Assembly (NCBI GenBank): GCA_038106145.1
Contig: JAYODD010000011.1
Coordinates: forward strand, 30,138-94,137
DNA: 64,000 bases
Direction of reading: 5' to 3'
Origin: JBFJKD01 sp038106145
GTDB taxonomy: Bacteria > Pseudomonadota > Gammaproteobacteria > Pseudomonadales > Porticoccaceae
Position 1 is the stretch's first letter. The number at the start of each line of letters is the position of its first letter. Shown one piece after another: positions 1 to 9,825 of the stretch. The notes under the pieces are model-generated. The model had not been told where the DNA came from, made no database searches, and saw only the letters and a program-made list of their open reading frames with translations. Position numbers and translations under genes: made by a program.

Positions 1-1166
1 GTTGGCGTGCGGCTGTGTTTACTGGCAATAACGCGTTGAGTTTTGAGCTGGGTCTGAGCCGGGATAAGCGCTACAGGCTGTTTAATGGCACCATCGCCAG
101 CGAGTTGTTGTTATTTGATATCCGCGCAGACGTGGCGAATAACCCTGCGCCGGGGACACAGGCGGCGACTTCAGTTGCGCCACTAACCTCCGGTGCTCAG
201 ATGCTGGCCAATCGCCTGCGCAAAAATCAACGCAAACTGGCACCCTGGTTAAAGCGCACAGGAACGATGTGCTATCGCCTGTACGATGCGGATTTGCCGG
301 AGTACGCGGTCGCCATTGATTGCTATGGCGAGCACGTTCACGTGCAGGAATATCAGGCGCCAACTTCAGTTGACGAGGACAGCGCGCGGCGACATTTACG
401 GGAAGTGCGCAGCGCTGTGAACGAGGTGCTGGCGCCCCAGGGGCAGAAGGTGTTCTACAAACAGCGGCGACGGCAGCGCGGTAACGAGCAGTATCAGCGG
501 TCACGGCACGCTGAAACTGGCGTGTTTACCATCGTCGAAGGCGCTGCCGCGCTGGAAGTGAACCTCAGCGACTATCTGGACACCGGATTGTTTCTCGATC
601 ACCGGCCGGTACGCCGGTTAATTGCCGAGCGCTGTGCGTCGCGTGCTGGCCAACAAAAACCGGTGCGCTTTCTGAATCTGTTCTGCTATACCGCGACTGC
701 CACCGTACAGGCAGCTCTGGCTGGGGCCCGGCACAGTTTGAGCGTGGATATGTCCAACGTCTATCTGGAATGGGCGCAACGCAATTTTGCATTGAACGAC
801 CTGGACCCGCGGGCCCATCAACTGTTGCGCGCAGACTGCATCGCGTGGCTGGGCACGGCGAGCGGCGAGTACGATATTATTCTGCTGGACCCACCCACTT
901 TTTCCAATTCAAAAAAAATGGCAGGGGTACTGGATATACAAAGGGACCACGCCGCGTTACTGAGGCAGGCGATGGGACTGCTTGCCGCGGATGGGTTACT
1001 GGTATTTTCCAATAATTTCCGTCAGTTCAACATGGATCCTGCCGTCATGGAGAAATATCAGGTTGAGGATATCAGTGCGGCGACGATTGATAAGGATTTT
1101 GAACGCAATCCCCGTATTCACACCTGTTGGTTGCTCACTCACCGTCAATCCGGCGCCCATGAATGA
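1..1166 (+). CDS. rlmL: 23S rRNA (guanine) methyltransferase RlmL, C-terminal part (cut by window edge)
   Basis: The reading frame is open at the left edge (codons from base 3), so the gene starts outside the window; about 387 residues remain of a protein that is near 700 in E. coli. What is present is the RlmK-type half, which makes m7G2069 of 23S rRNA; the missing N-terminal half would carry the THUMP and m2G2445 (RlmL) domains. The AdoMet-binding stretch reads NLFCYTATATVQAALAGA and the catalytic-type motif DPPTFSNSKK follows. The stop overlaps the ATG of the next gene by four bases (ATGA), so the two are probably translated together. The family call is firm; only the full length is unseen. 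Confidence 0.93.
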   Translation, partial: WRAAVFTGNNALSFELGLSRDKRYRLFNGTIASELLLFDIRADVANNPAPGTQAATSVAPLTSGAQMLANRLRKNQRKLAPWLKRTGTMCYRLYDADLPEYAVAIDCYGEHVHVQEYQAPTSVDEDSARRHLREVRSAVNEVLAPQGQKVFYKQRRRQRGNEQYQRSRHAETGVFTIVEGAAALEVNLSDYLDTGLFLDHRPVRRLIAERCASRAGQQKPVRFLNLFCYTATATVQAALAGARHSLSVDMSNVYLEWAQRNFALNDLDPRAHQLLRADCIAWLGTASGEYDIILLDPPTFSNSKKMAGVLDIQRDHAALLRQAMGLLAADGLLVFSNNFRQFNMDPAVMEKYQVEDISAATIDKDFERNPRIHTCWLLTHRQSGAHE

Positions 1167-1417
1167 ATAAGGTATTGACGTTATACAGTGGCAGGGACTG
1201 CCACCTGTGCGAGCAGGCGCAAGCGCTACTTTATCCGTTGCTCGATGAGCAGGAATGGCGGCTGCGGGTAGTCGTGATTGACGGCGATGACACTCTTATG
1301 CAGCGCTATGGCACGCGTATTCCGGTAGTGCTCTTGCCAGATGGCCGGGAGAAGGGTTGGCCCTTCACCGCTGGACAGGTGCGGCGGCTGATGTTGGAGA
1401 GTCTGGCACCACCATAG
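1163..1417 (+). CDS. glutaredoxin-like family protein (DUF836 type)
   Basis: 84 residues with a thioredoxin-like fold. A CxxC redox pair (CHLC) lies near residue 13, and an RIPVV stretch fits the cis-proline loop that faces the active site. Small proteins of this type beside rlmL are common in gammaproteobacteria; their partner substrate is not established. Translation is coupled to rlmL through the ATGA overlap. No signal peptide, so it is cytoplasmic. Thiol-disulfide exchange is inferred from the motif only. Confidence 0.8.
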   Translation: MNKVLTLYSGRDCHLCEQAQALLYPLLDEQEWRLRVVVIDGDDTLMQRYGTRIPVVLLPDGREKGWPFTAGQVRRLMLESLAPP

Positions 1418-1467
1418 GCGCAACGCGGGCCCCGGCACGCGGATTTTACCGTTGCTGGGTTGTGCAA

Positions 1468-2358
1468 TTACAGGTGCTGTATAAACCAGTCCCGTGCGGC
1501 ACCGCTGGACTGGGCGAAACCAGCCACATAAGCATCGAAATGTCCGCCCGGCAACAGGGCTAATTTCTTGGGTTCAAGGGCCTGGTTGAAGGCCGCGAGG
1601 GCTTCGTCGGCAACGGTCAGGTGATCTTCCCGCGCAACCACCATCAGTAACGGGGTCGGGCTGATAGCGGGAATATAGACCCCCGGCTCGTATTCCGAGA
1701 ACATTTCCACAGAGCGTAGTGTTACTTCGTTGCGCCAGGCCGGCGCGCGACTGGCTGCGGTGCTGGTCATCCACTGCCAGGAGTCCGCTGTAGGCAGAGC
1801 GCAGGGTTGCAGGGGATCCTCGCACACCACCGGAATCATCGCCGGCGCGCCACCGGCATAGCGTTGGCGGCGGTCCGCGTCAAACAGCGCGCGCGTGGGA
1901 GTCAACATATCGGCGCGGATCAGGCGTCGCATATTGCGCGAGCCACTTATGAGAGGCACCTGCGAGACCACGCATCTTACGCGGCGGTCCAGGGCGCTGA
2001 CCACCAGCACGTGGGCCCCACTGTAACTCGAACCCCAGATGCCGATACGCCGTTCGTCGACCTGCGGCAGACTGCTTGCGTAAGTGATGGCATCCCGATA
2101 ATCCTGTATCTGTTGCCAGGGGTCTATCTCTTGCCGAGGTTCCCCGTCACTGGCGCCAAGATTGCGATTGTCGTACACCAACACGGCGAAACCTGCGGTG
2201 CTGAACACGTCGGCGTAGGCGTCGAGGTACATTTCTTTTACCGCGGAAAAGCCGTGTGCCATGACGATTGTGGCAAAAGGGCCGATATCATTGTCCGGGG
2301 TATAAAGCCAGCCACGCAGTGTTATACCGTTAGCTTTAAATTCTATATTTTCGCGCAT
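1468..2358 (-). CDS. alpha/beta hydrolase
   Basis: 296 residues with an alpha/beta-hydrolase fold. The oxyanion-side segment VMAHGFSAVKEM lies near residue 32, the nucleophile elbow GSSYSG puts the serine at about residue 111, and a late GGHFDAY supplies a histidine at the expected distance from the C-terminus. An aspartate in the REDHL segment may complete the triad. No signal peptide. It resembles the large group of uncharacterised YcjY/esterase-like hydrolases, and the substrate cannot be told from sequence. It is convergent with the glutaredoxin-like gene and stands alone. A purine-rich AGAGG precedes the ATG. Confidence 0.78.
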   Translation of the reverse strand: MRENIEFKANGITLRGWLYTPDNDIGPFATIVMAHGFSAVKEMYLDAYADVFSTAGFAVLVYDNRNLGASDGEPRQEIDPWQQIQDYRDAITYASSLPQVDERRIGIWGSSYSGAHVLVVSALDRRVRCVVSQVPLISGSRNMRRLIRADMLTPTRALFDADRRQRYAGGAPAMIPVVCEDPLQPCALPTADSWQWMTSTAASRAPAWRNEVTLRSVEMFSEYEPGVYIPAISPTPLLMVVAREDHLTVADEALAAFNQALEPKKLALLPGGHFDAYVAGFAQSSGAARDWFIQHL

Positions 2359-2460
2359 AACCTGTTACCTCTCACTCAGCAGACTTCGCGGACCGCAAAA
2401 GGTGGAACTTGGCGTTAGCTAGCCTAGTGGATAAGCGGCTGGTTGAACAGGCGGGCACAG

Positions 2461-3270
2461 TCAAATGCTTTTGCTCAGCCGGAAAAATTGTCTGGCGGTT
2501 GCCGTAGTGGCGGCGGCAATTGCCGCTGCATCCTCCTGACGGCAGGCCGCCACGGTTTGCAAAACACAGGGCAGATAGGCCGGTTCGTTGCGGCGGTTTT
2601 TGGGTTGCGGTTGCAGGGTGCGCGGCAATAGGTAGGGTGCGTCGGTTTCCAGCATCAGGCGGTTAAGCGGAATCTGCGCAACCAGTTGTTGCAGTTGCGT
2701 GCCGCGGCGCGGGTCGCAGATCCAGCCGGTGATGCCAATGTGTAAATCCAGGTCGAGATAATTGAACAGGCTGCTGCGATCCCCGGTAAAGCAGTGGATG
2801 ACTCCGTCGATCAGGCGATGGCGGTAGTGGCGCAGGATCGCCAGCTGTCGATCGTGAGCGTCTCTGGCGTGCATAAATACCGGCAGGCCAAGATTTGCGG
2901 CAATTTCCAGTTGTGCCTCAAAGGCGTGTTCCTGAGCGGGGCGTGGAGACAAATCCCGGTAGAAGTCGAGACCGGTTTCGCCGATGGCTACTATTTCAGG
3001 GGCGGAAGCCTGCTGCACAAGGGCGGCGGCGCTGTCCGTGGTCCAGTCCCGCGCGTGGTGCGGGTGCAACCCGGCGGTTGCGTACAAATCGTATCCGCTG
3101 GTTACTCTCGCCTGCCGACACAGGGCAACTGCCGCAGCTGTATTTTGTGTGGTGGTGCCGGTGATGATACAGGTGGTGACACCGGCATCCGCAGCGCGGG
3201 CAAGCACGTCCTGCAGGTCGTTGTAAAAACTTTTATCGGTAAGGTTAGCGCCGATATCTATCAACTGCAT
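2461..3270 (-). CDS. tatD: TatD family metal-dependent deoxyribonuclease
   Basis: Metallo-dependent hydrolase of the TatD family, known as a 3'-5' exonuclease with a role in DNA repair. The start MQLIDIGANL carries the strand-1 motif of the family; CFTGDRSS, GITGWICD and LETDAPYLLPR hold further conserved positions, including the metal-binding aspartate before APYL. An in-frame GTG at 3297 overlaps the slt stop (GTGA) and has a GAGGGA upstream, so a form nine residues longer is possible. The ATG at 3270 is preferred because it aligns with TatD N-termini. It is probably in one transcript with slt. Confidence 0.9.
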   Translation of the reverse strand: MQLIDIGANLTDKSFYNDLQDVLARAADAGVTTCIITGTTTQNTAAAVALCRQARVTSGYDLYATAGLHPHHARDWTTDSAAALVQQASAPEIVAIGETGLDFYRDLSPRPAQEHAFEAQLEIAANLGLPVFMHARDAHDRQLAILRHYRHRLIDGVIHCFTGDRSSLFNYLDLDLHIGITGWICDPRRGTQLQQLVAQIPLNRLMLETDAPYLLPRTLQPQPKNRRNEPAYLPCVLQTVAACRQEDAAAIAAATTATARQFFRLSKSI

Positions 3271-3293
3271 CCTGTTGCCTGGCGCCGCAAATG

Positions 3294-5276
3294 TCACAGC
3301 AACTCATCCCTCTCCCGGGCACTTAAAATTTTGTCCTGGTTACCGAGGTGATGGCTATATATCGCTGAAAACGCGAGCACATTTTGTACATAGTTACGGG
3401 TTTCTTTAAAGGGAATGGTTTCGATCCAGGCGTCAAAGGGCATCAGGCCGCCACTGTCCTTGAGCCAGCGACTGACGCGGTGCGGACCGGCGTTATATGC
3501 CGCGGTGGCAAGAATGCGGTTGCCATTGAATTTTTTGATCATGTCATTGTAATAATGGCTGCCGAGCTGCACGTTAATACTGGGATTTTCCAGATCGCGT
3601 AGTTGGCGATAGTCTACCCGGTGCTGTTTCGCCACCATTTTGGCCGTCGCCGGCATTAACTGCATTAATCCCCTGGCGCCCGCTGGCGAGACCACATCGG
3701 GAGCGAAAGCGCTTTCCTGGCGCGACACCGCGAGGAGCAATTGCAGGGGCAGACCGTGTTTAGTTGCATTGCGATCAAATTCCTGTTTAAAAGGGACCGG
3801 AAAACGGATGCTGAGATCGTCCCAGTGGGGTGCCCGCGTCATGGCGAGAATCGCCTGCTGGTGCCACTGCCAGCGCTGCGCGAGGCGCGCCGCCACCTGC
3901 CAGTCGTGGGCAGTGTAATTTTGGCCTGCGTGATACCACTCGCGGCGCGCGTCGAGTAGTTCGTTTTGTAGTAAAAATTCACGCGTTCGACGCATCGACG
4001 GCATATCGGCGAGGGCATCAACCTCGGCATCGGTGACCGCCACGGGATCATGTTGCATGGCGTAGGGAACACCGACCCAGTCGCAGGCGAGAAAACCGTA
4101 GAAGCTGCGGGAGTGCGTAAGTTTCTGATAGTCAGCAAGAATGTCTGCGTGGCGACCGGCCGTCCCGGTGGCCAGACTATGGGCTCGAGGGCGCCAGTAA
4201 TTCCAGGTGGGCTGCTGGCGTATTTCGTCAGGTAATTTGGCCGTCCAGTTAGCGAGTCCGCGCCAGTCCCGCGCCCGTAGATCAAGGCGCAGGCGCCATT
4301 CGAGCAAATCGATTTGCGCCACATCCAGACGGTCTTCCATGTACCCGTATGCCGCCTGCGGATGCCCCTGGCGAAACAGGCCCTGCACAATCTGCGTCAA
4401 TACACGCCCCTGGGCGGGCTTGTCGAAGTACGCAACCTGTTGGTAGTGCGCCCAATGTTTAAGGGCGGCCGTCGCGTCCCTGTGCGCAAGATGAGAAATG
4501 GCGTGCTCGATCAATGTGAGCACTTCGGGCGGATGCGCGGAAAACAGGTCGTATTGCGCGACACGGGTAGGTTGTTGATCGAGCGCCAGGTAATCGCGGG
4601 CGCGCTGTTGTAGTTCCGGCGAGGTAAACCGTTTGGCCAGGTGGTTGGCCAGGCGGTATTCGTGGCCAAGTACAGCCAGGGTATAGCGTTCCCACACTGC
4701 CTGTTGGGTAATGGCTCCCTCTCGCGTCAACACCTCAAACAGGGGGTCACAGGCACTCGGCTGGGATTTTCCCACCAACCATAGTTTGAGTCCGCCCGCG
4801 ATAGCCTCCTGATGTTGGCCGAGACGATGCAGGCCGTAGTGGTAATGACAGGCGTGCTCCACCGAGTTTAATTGCGGGCTGTAGTAGCGCACGTAGCGTT
4901 TCCAGTCTCCGCGTCCACGCAGTTGGTTGAGCCAGTTGCTGCGCAATTTTCCTGCCATTGGCGTGTCGCCATAGCGTTTCAGGAAGCGGACGACCGATCT
5001 GGTTTGCAAGGGTGCTGCGTGAGAAACGAGTTCGCTGTATTCGAGGTACGGATAAAGTGGGTAGTCGTGCAGCCGCGCGCTGAGTTGTTTGAACTGGTTA
5101 TAGTTACCCTTCGCCAGCTGGCGTCTCGCTTCCTGATAAAGCTTGCGTTGTTGTTCGATGTCGGCAGTGTCGGCGTACGCCTGCGTGGCCTGGAGGCTAA
5201 CCAACAGGGCTGCAAAAATAGATGAGAAAATAGCGTTGCGCAGTGCGTTGGGGTTAATAGTCGCTGGCGCGCCCAC
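3294..5276 (-). CDS. slt: soluble lytic murein transglycosylase (Slt70 family)
   Basis: Periplasmic exo-lytic transglycosylase that cleaves peptidoglycan to 1,6-anhydro-muropeptides. The N-terminus has a hydrophobic signal peptide (IFAALLVSLQATQAYA). The long middle is the alpha-superhelical U and L domains, and the last 140 residues are the lysozyme-like catalytic domain. Its RQESAF motif holds the catalytic glutamate (about residue 521 from this start), followed by the substrate motifs GARGLMQLMPATA and AYNAGPHR. The GTG at 5276 has a GAGG six bases upstream; a GTG at 5288 in the same frame lacks one. Length (660) is close to Slt70 with its signal. Released muropeptides would feed NagZ. Confidence 0.92.
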   Translation of the reverse strand: MGAPATINPNALRNAIFSSIFAALLVSLQATQAYADTADIEQQRKLYQEARRQLAKGNYNQFKQLSARLHDYPLYPYLEYSELVSHAAPLQTRSVVRFLKRYGDTPMAGKLRSNWLNQLRGRGDWKRYVRYYSPQLNSVEHACHYHYGLHRLGQHQEAIAGGLKLWLVGKSQPSACDPLFEVLTREGAITQQAVWERYTLAVLGHEYRLANHLAKRFTSPELQQRARDYLALDQQPTRVAQYDLFSAHPPEVLTLIEHAISHLAHRDATAALKHWAHYQQVAYFDKPAQGRVLTQIVQGLFRQGHPQAAYGYMEDRLDVAQIDLLEWRLRLDLRARDWRGLANWTAKLPDEIRQQPTWNYWRPRAHSLATGTAGRHADILADYQKLTHSRSFYGFLACDWVGVPYAMQHDPVAVTDAEVDALADMPSMRRTREFLLQNELLDARREWYHAGQNYTAHDWQVAARLAQRWQWHQQAILAMTRAPHWDDLSIRFPVPFKQEFDRNATKHGLPLQLLLAVSRQESAFAPDVVSPAGARGLMQLMPATAKMVAKQHRVDYRQLRDLENPSINVQLGSHYYNDMIKKFNGNRILATAAYNAGPHRVSRWLKDSGGLMPFDAWIETIPFKETRNYVQNVLAFSAIYSHHLGNQDKILSARERDELL

Positions 5277-5393
5277 TACATACCTCACTAAAAATACCGG
5301 TTACGAGTTTGATGATGGCAGATGGAACTTTGCTGTTAATGGAACACCCCTGGAACCGGCGTCTGCTCGATTCGAATGATGCAGGCAAACCTG

Positions 5394-5834
5394 CTAGGAC
5401 TGTTCCTGTATCCTGACCGCAAGTACGTCGCAGGTGGCGCCGTGCAGAACCCCGTTGGCGGTGGAACCGAAAATCAGCGCCAGCCCGTGGCGTCCGTGAC
5501 TACCCACCACAATCAGATCGACGCTGTTTTCCTTCGCGAAGCGATGCATCTCCTGCGCAGGCTGGCCAATAATAACATGCTGTTCAGTGCTGCCGATATG
5601 GAGTTCACGACAAAATTCTTCAAGCCGGCTGTGTGCCTGTTGTTCCATCTGTGCCTGTACGTCGCTCAGGTCCATGGGAATGTCCCCGCCGTAGGCGAAG
5701 GACAACGGTTCCTGCACGTGTAGCAGGCTGATGCGCACATCCCGTTCGCCAAATAAGTCTTTGACGCGGTCGATCACTTGCTGGGACTCGGCGGACAGGT
5801 CGAGACCCACGAGAATGTGGTGATAATAGGACAT
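5394..5834 (-). CDS. universal stress protein, UspA family
   Basis: 146-residue single Usp domain. The N-terminus HHILVGLDLS is the usual first strand with the nucleotide-contacting aspartate, and the C-terminal glycine-rich loop VGSHGRHG...FGST matches the ATP-binding type of Usp loop. The overall layout is closest to UspA (QAQMEQQAHSRLEEF-type central helix). Cytoplasmic; such proteins respond to starvation and stress, but the exact role here is unknown. It is divergent from the gene at 5946 and has no operon partner. Confidence 0.88.
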   Translation of the reverse strand: MSYYHHILVGLDLSAESQQVIDRVKDLFGERDVRISLLHVQEPLSFAYGGDIPMDLSDVQAQMEQQAHSRLEEFCRELHIGSTEQHVIIGQPAQEMHRFAKENSVDLIVVGSHGRHGLALIFGSTANGVLHGATCDVLAVRIQEQS

Positions 5835-5945
5835 AATTAAGCTCCAATATCTGGGTTATTATGCGCTGCCTGGCGGCTCCGTTGCAGCATCGGCGCAGTG
5901 TATACCGAGAACGCGGGGTATAGACAGGCTGAATGTAGGCAAGAA

Positions 5946-6431
5946 GTGGAATACTTTATCATTTTAATCGTTGCTATGGTGCTGCTGGCCAAGCTGACGC
6001 AATTGCACCGGCCGCCCCGGGAAAAGCTCCTGGTGACCCTGCGCGCCCGTGGTCGTGAAGCGGGGTTGCGAGTCGAACTGGTGAGTGACCCGCTGGCCGG
6101 GGCCGGTGTGGCGCCCGCGGTGCGTTACCTGCTGCCCTGGCCGTTGAATTTCGATACGGGCGCGGGATTCACTCCCTGGAGTCTGGTGCGCGAGGCCAGG
6201 CGCGGGAAAGAAACGCCCTGGGTTGGCTGGCGCTGGGCCGACGCTCCGGCACCAGAGGGGGTGTGCGCGGGATTGGAGGGGATATTGGCGGGTTTGCCGA
6301 GCGACGTCGGGGTGGTGCAGTGTGATCGTTCCGGTCTGTCGATTTACTGGGGAGAACAAGGGGGGCAGGATTCCGTTGCCAAACTTGTAGAAGGGTTAAA
6401 TAATTTAAGAAATAGATATATTAAACAATAA
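5946..6431 (+). CDS. conserved hypothetical membrane-anchored protein upstream of topA
   Basis: About 161 residues. The frame could begin at 5898, but the GTG at 5946 has an AGG six bases upstream and places a hydrophobic segment (FIILIVAMVLLA) right at the N-terminus, as in an uncleaved membrane anchor. The rest is soluble with a basic patch (KLLVTLRARGREAG) and no motif I recognise. Its place just before topA matches a hypothetical gene in Pseudomonas (recalled as PA3010). The 3' end and following spacer turn sharply AT-rich. Function unknown. Confidence 0.6.
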   Translation: MEYFIILIVAMVLLAKLTQLHRPPREKLLVTLRARGREAGLRVELVSDPLAGAGVAPAVRYLLPWPLNFDTGAGFTPWSLVREARRGKETPWVGWRWADAPAPEGVCAGLEGILAGLPSDVGVVQCDRSGLSIYWGEQGGQDSVAKLVEGLNNLRNRYIKQ

Positions 6432-6540
6432 GTTAAATAATTAATATAATGTTAATTATAGTTTTTGCCGATACCCATCAAACACTAGGCTGGACGTCTG
6501 TCCAGGACCAATGTGTCAATCAAAGCCGATCAGAAACTGC

Positions 6541-6569
6541 TTGACCCTGCCGTGTGCAGTCCGTATATA
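6541..6569 (+). promoter_or_regulatory. sigma70-type promoter for topA
   Basis: TTGACC at 6541-6546 and TATATA at 6564-6569 with a 17-base spacer, which is the ideal layout. Transcription would start near 6577, giving a leader of about 60 bases before the topA ATG. An AAGGA ribosome site lies close to that ATG. A second AT-rich box (TATAAT, 6445-6450) lies farther upstream without a clear -35. Confidence 0.6.
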
Positions 6570-6635
6570 TTCGCCCCTTTGGTTCGCTGGACGGAACTTT
6601 TTAACGCCACCTAACGCTAAACAACGAAGGATTTC

Positions 6636-9257
6636 ATGGGTAAATCACTGGTCATCGTCGAGTCGCCGGCCAAGGCGAAAACTATTAACAAGTACCTGGG
6701 TAAGGACTTTGTGGTCAAATCCAGCATTGGGCATATTCGAGATCTGCCCACCGACGCGGCCAGTCGGGAGGCAAGTGGCAAAGGGCGTCCGGCCAAGGGC
6801 GCCAAATCCCTCTCGCCCGCGAAAAAGGCAGCGGAAAAAGCGCGTAAGGCGCACCAGCAACTGGTCAATCGCATGGGTATCGATCCGGAGAAGAACTGGA
6901 GGGCCGAATATCGGGTGCTGCCCGGCAAGGAAAAGGTTGTCGAAGAATTGCGTAAGATCGCCAGATCCGCCGACACTATTTATCTGGCCACCGACCTCGA
7001 TCGGGAGGGCGAGGCGATTGCCTGGCATTTAAAGGAGGCGATTGGCGGAGACGATCAACGCTATAAGCGGGTGGTGTTCAACGAGATTACCAAAAAAGCC
7101 ATTAAGGAAGCGTTCGCTGAACCAGGCGAGCTCGACATGCAGCGGGTAAACGCTCAGCAGGCGCGCCGTTTTCTCGATCGAGTCGTGGGTTTTATGGTGT
7201 CCCCCTTACTGTGGGCAAAAGTTGCCAGGGGTTTATCCGCAGGGCGCGTGCAGTCTGTTGCGGTCAAGCTGGTGGTGGAGCGGGAGCAGGAAATACGCGC
7301 TTTTTTACCCGTGGAGTATTGGACAGTACATGCGGATCTCGATAATGCGGCAGGCGAGCAGGTGCGCTTTGAAGTGCGTGCTGTGGGCGGAAAAAATTTC
7401 CGTCCCGCTAGTGGTACTGAAACCGAGCAGGCGTTGGCAGAATTGCGGGACGCCGAGTACGAGGTTGCCGAGCGCCAGGATACGCCGACCCAAACCAGGC
7501 CACCCACACCGTTTATCACCTCTACGCTGCAACAGGCTGGTAGTACGCGTCTGGGGTACGGGGTGAAGAAAACCATGATGCTGGCCCAGCGGTTATACGA
7601 GGCGGGATACATCACCTACATGCGTACCGATTCGACGCATTTGAATGGCGATGCGGTTACCGCTTGCCGGGAACTTATCAAGCGCAGTTTTGGCGACAAG
7701 TATTTGCCTGAAAAACACAATGTGTATTCCAGTAAAGCGGGGGCGCAGGAGGCCCATGAGGCGATTCGTCCGTCCAATGTGGATGTCGCCCCGATAGAAC
7801 TGGAGGGCGTCGAGGAAGATGCCAGAAAACTGTACGAAATCATCTGGCAACAGTTTATTGCCTGTCAGATGGTGCCCGCGCGCTTCACCAGCACCAGTGT
7901 GGTGGTCAGTGCCGGCAACTACGAGCTGCGAGTGCGAGGCCGGGTGGTGCTGTTCGACGGGTTTTTAAGGGCAATTCCGGCGCTGCGCAGTAAGGACGAT
8001 ATTGAATTGCCGGAATACCAGGTGGGCGAGACGCTTACCTTGATTAACCTGTTGCCACGCCAGCATTTTACCAAGCCGCCACCGCGCTACAGCGAGGCCG
8101 CGCTGGTGAGAGAGCTCGAAAAAAGGGGAATCGGGCGGCCGTCTACCTATGCAGCTATTATTTCCACGATTCAGGAGCGCGGCTATGTGCACGTGGAGAA
8201 TCGCCGCTTTTACGCAGAAAAAATTGGCGATATTGTCACTGCACGGCTGGATGAAAATTTCTCCAACCTGATGGACTACGGTTTTACGGCGGCGTTGGAG
8301 GAGCAACTCGATGATGTCGCCACGGGGCGCCTGGGCTGGCAGGAGGTGCTCAACGATTTTTATCGGGATTTCAGCGCCAAATTGGAAAAGGCGCAGGGGA
8401 ATGACGGGGGTATGCGTCCCAATGCCGCGACCGAGACCAACATACCGTGCAAGCAGTGTGGTCGACCCCTGTTGATTCGCACCGGACGTACCGGTGTGTT
8501 TCTCGGCTGCTCGGGGTACGGATTGCCTCCCAAGGAGCGTTGCAAGGAAACATTGAATCTGGTGCCCGGGGACGAGGCGGTTAATGTGGACGACGACGAT
8601 GAGGCGGAATCCAGGTTGCTGCTGCACAAGCACCGCTGTGCCCTGTGCGACACGTCGATGGACAGTTACCTTATCGATGAACAACGCAAACTGCACGTAT
8701 GTGGCAATAACCCCGATTGCTCCGGGTATGAGCTAGAGGCGGGGAGCTTCCGGATCAAGGGCTACGAGGGGCCGATTATCAAATGCGATAAATGTGGTCA
8801 GGACATGCAACTTAAAACCGGGCGTTTTGGTAAATACTTCGGTTGCGTCGCCAGTGAATGCAAAAATACCCGTAAATTGCTGCGTAATGGCCAGGCCGCA
8901 CCACCAAAGATGGATCCGGTGCCGATGCCGGAACTCGCCTGCGAGAAGGTAGAAGACCACTATATATTGCGCGACGGCGCCGCCGGATTGTTTCTGGCCG
9001 CCAGCAAATTTCCCCGCCATCGCGAAACCCGTGCGCCGCTGGTAAGCGAACTGATACCCCATAAGGCGCAGATCGACCCCAAATATTATTTCCTGTTGAA
9101 GGCGCCGCCCAAAGATCCCGATGGTAATCCCGCCATAGTTCGCTACAGCCGCAAAAGTGGCGAGCACTACGTGCAGTCCGAGGCCAATGGCAAACCGTCG
9201 GGTTGGCGAGCACTGTTCGTAGATGGTGCGTGGCAGGTGGAAGACAAACGTAAATGA
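6636..9257 (+). CDS. topA: DNA topoisomerase I
   Basis: Type IA topoisomerase that relaxes negative supercoils by single-strand passage. The TOPRIM domain opens with KSLVIVESPAKAKTI and includes the acidic DLDREGEAIAWHL. The catalytic tyrosine is Y328 in YITYMRTDST. The C-terminal part has three four-cysteine zinc-ribbon segments (starting CKQCG, CALCD and CDKCG) and then a basic tail, as in E. coli TopA; 873 residues is the normal length. The ATG has an AAGGA site and a well-placed promoter. An insertion rich in Ala, Lys and Arg (residues about 45-70) after the first TOPRIM strand is typical of the Pseudomonas-type enzyme. Confidence 0.98.
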   Translation: MGKSLVIVESPAKAKTINKYLGKDFVVKSSIGHIRDLPTDAASREASGKGRPAKGAKSLSPAKKAAEKARKAHQQLVNRMGIDPEKNWRAEYRVLPGKEKVVEELRKIARSADTIYLATDLDREGEAIAWHLKEAIGGDDQRYKRVVFNEITKKAIKEAFAEPGELDMQRVNAQQARRFLDRVVGFMVSPLLWAKVARGLSAGRVQSVAVKLVVEREQEIRAFLPVEYWTVHADLDNAAGEQVRFEVRAVGGKNFRPASGTETEQALAELRDAEYEVAERQDTPTQTRPPTPFITSTLQQAGSTRLGYGVKKTMMLAQRLYEAGYITYMRTDSTHLNGDAVTACRELIKRSFGDKYLPEKHNVYSSKAGAQEAHEAIRPSNVDVAPIELEGVEEDARKLYEIIWQQFIACQMVPARFTSTSVVVSAGNYELRVRGRVVLFDGFLRAIPALRSKDDIELPEYQVGETLTLINLLPRQHFTKPPPRYSEAALVRELEKRGIGRPSTYAAIISTIQERGYVHVENRRFYAEKIGDIVTARLDENFSNLMDYGFTAALEEQLDDVATGRLGWQEVLNDFYRDFSAKLEKAQGNDGGMRPNAATETNIPCKQCGRPLLIRTGRTGVFLGCSGYGLPPKERCKETLNLVPGDEAVNVDDDDEAESRLLLHKHRCALCDTSMDSYLIDEQRKLHVCGNNPDCSGYELEAGSFRIKGYEGPIIKCDKCGQDMQLKTGRFGKYFGCVASECKNTRKLLRNGQAAPPKMDPVPMPELACEKVEDHYILRDGAAGLFLAASKFPRHRETRAPLVSELIPHKAQIDPKYYFLLKAPPKDPDGNPAIVRYSRKSGEHYVQSEANGKPSGWRALFVDGAWQVEDKRK

Positions 9258-9325
9258 TTATGGTTAGCCCGTGAATTGGCTGACCAGGAGCATTGAATAC
9301 GCGACCTGGTGGAGTGGGTAGGGGG

Positions 9326-9811
9326 ATGGCAAACCGGTATCTTGGCGCGGTTAATCGCAAACTGCATTACGCCCGATTACTGCTCGCCGCACAGGAACGG
9401 GCAGCGGAAAAGATGGCGCGGGAGGCGTTAGCCGAAAGCGTGTTGTATCAACTGCAGAGCGCCTATCGGTGCCACCTGCAGGCGTTGGCAGAGAACTATC
9501 AGTGCCAGGGTGTCGTAGACATTTTCGATGCGCGAACCTTGCAACAGACCCTGGCCGCGACGGGGAAAACCCCCGGTGAGGCGCGGGAAACGCTGGATCT
9601 AGAGATTTCTCCAGGGAGCTGGTTGGCGCGCCTGCTGGCGGCCCATCGTAGCCTGTTTCAGGTAGAGGAGTCGCCGACTCGCCCGAATCATTTGATCGCG
9701 TCCAGCGCAGCGCAGGGCAGCCCGGATGTTACGAGCGCGAATCTGCTGGAGTGGACAGTCGCACTGGAGGAGATGGTCGAGCGCCACCGGGATCTTATGT
9801 ACGAATGCTAA
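9326..9811 (+). CDS. DUF6586-type conserved protein
   Basis: 161 residues starting MANRYLGAVNRKLHYARL, an N-terminus I associate with the DUF6586 family that sits directly after topA in Pseudomonas (recalled as PA3009). The ATG at 9326 follows a purine-rich GGAGTGGGTAGGGGG; an open frame eleven codons longer has no such support. The protein looks all-helical, without membrane segments or recognisable catalytic motifs. It may be read from the topA transcript, as only about 70 bases separate them. Function unknown. Confidence 0.75.
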   Translation: MANRYLGAVNRKLHYARLLLAAQERAAEKMAREALAESVLYQLQSAYRCHLQALAENYQCQGVVDIFDARTLQQTLAATGKTPGEARETLDLEISPGSWLARLLAAHRSLFQVEESPTRPNHLIASSAAQGSPDVTSANLLEWTVALEEMVERHRDLMYEC

Positions 9812-9825
9812 CGCGTGGATTTTAC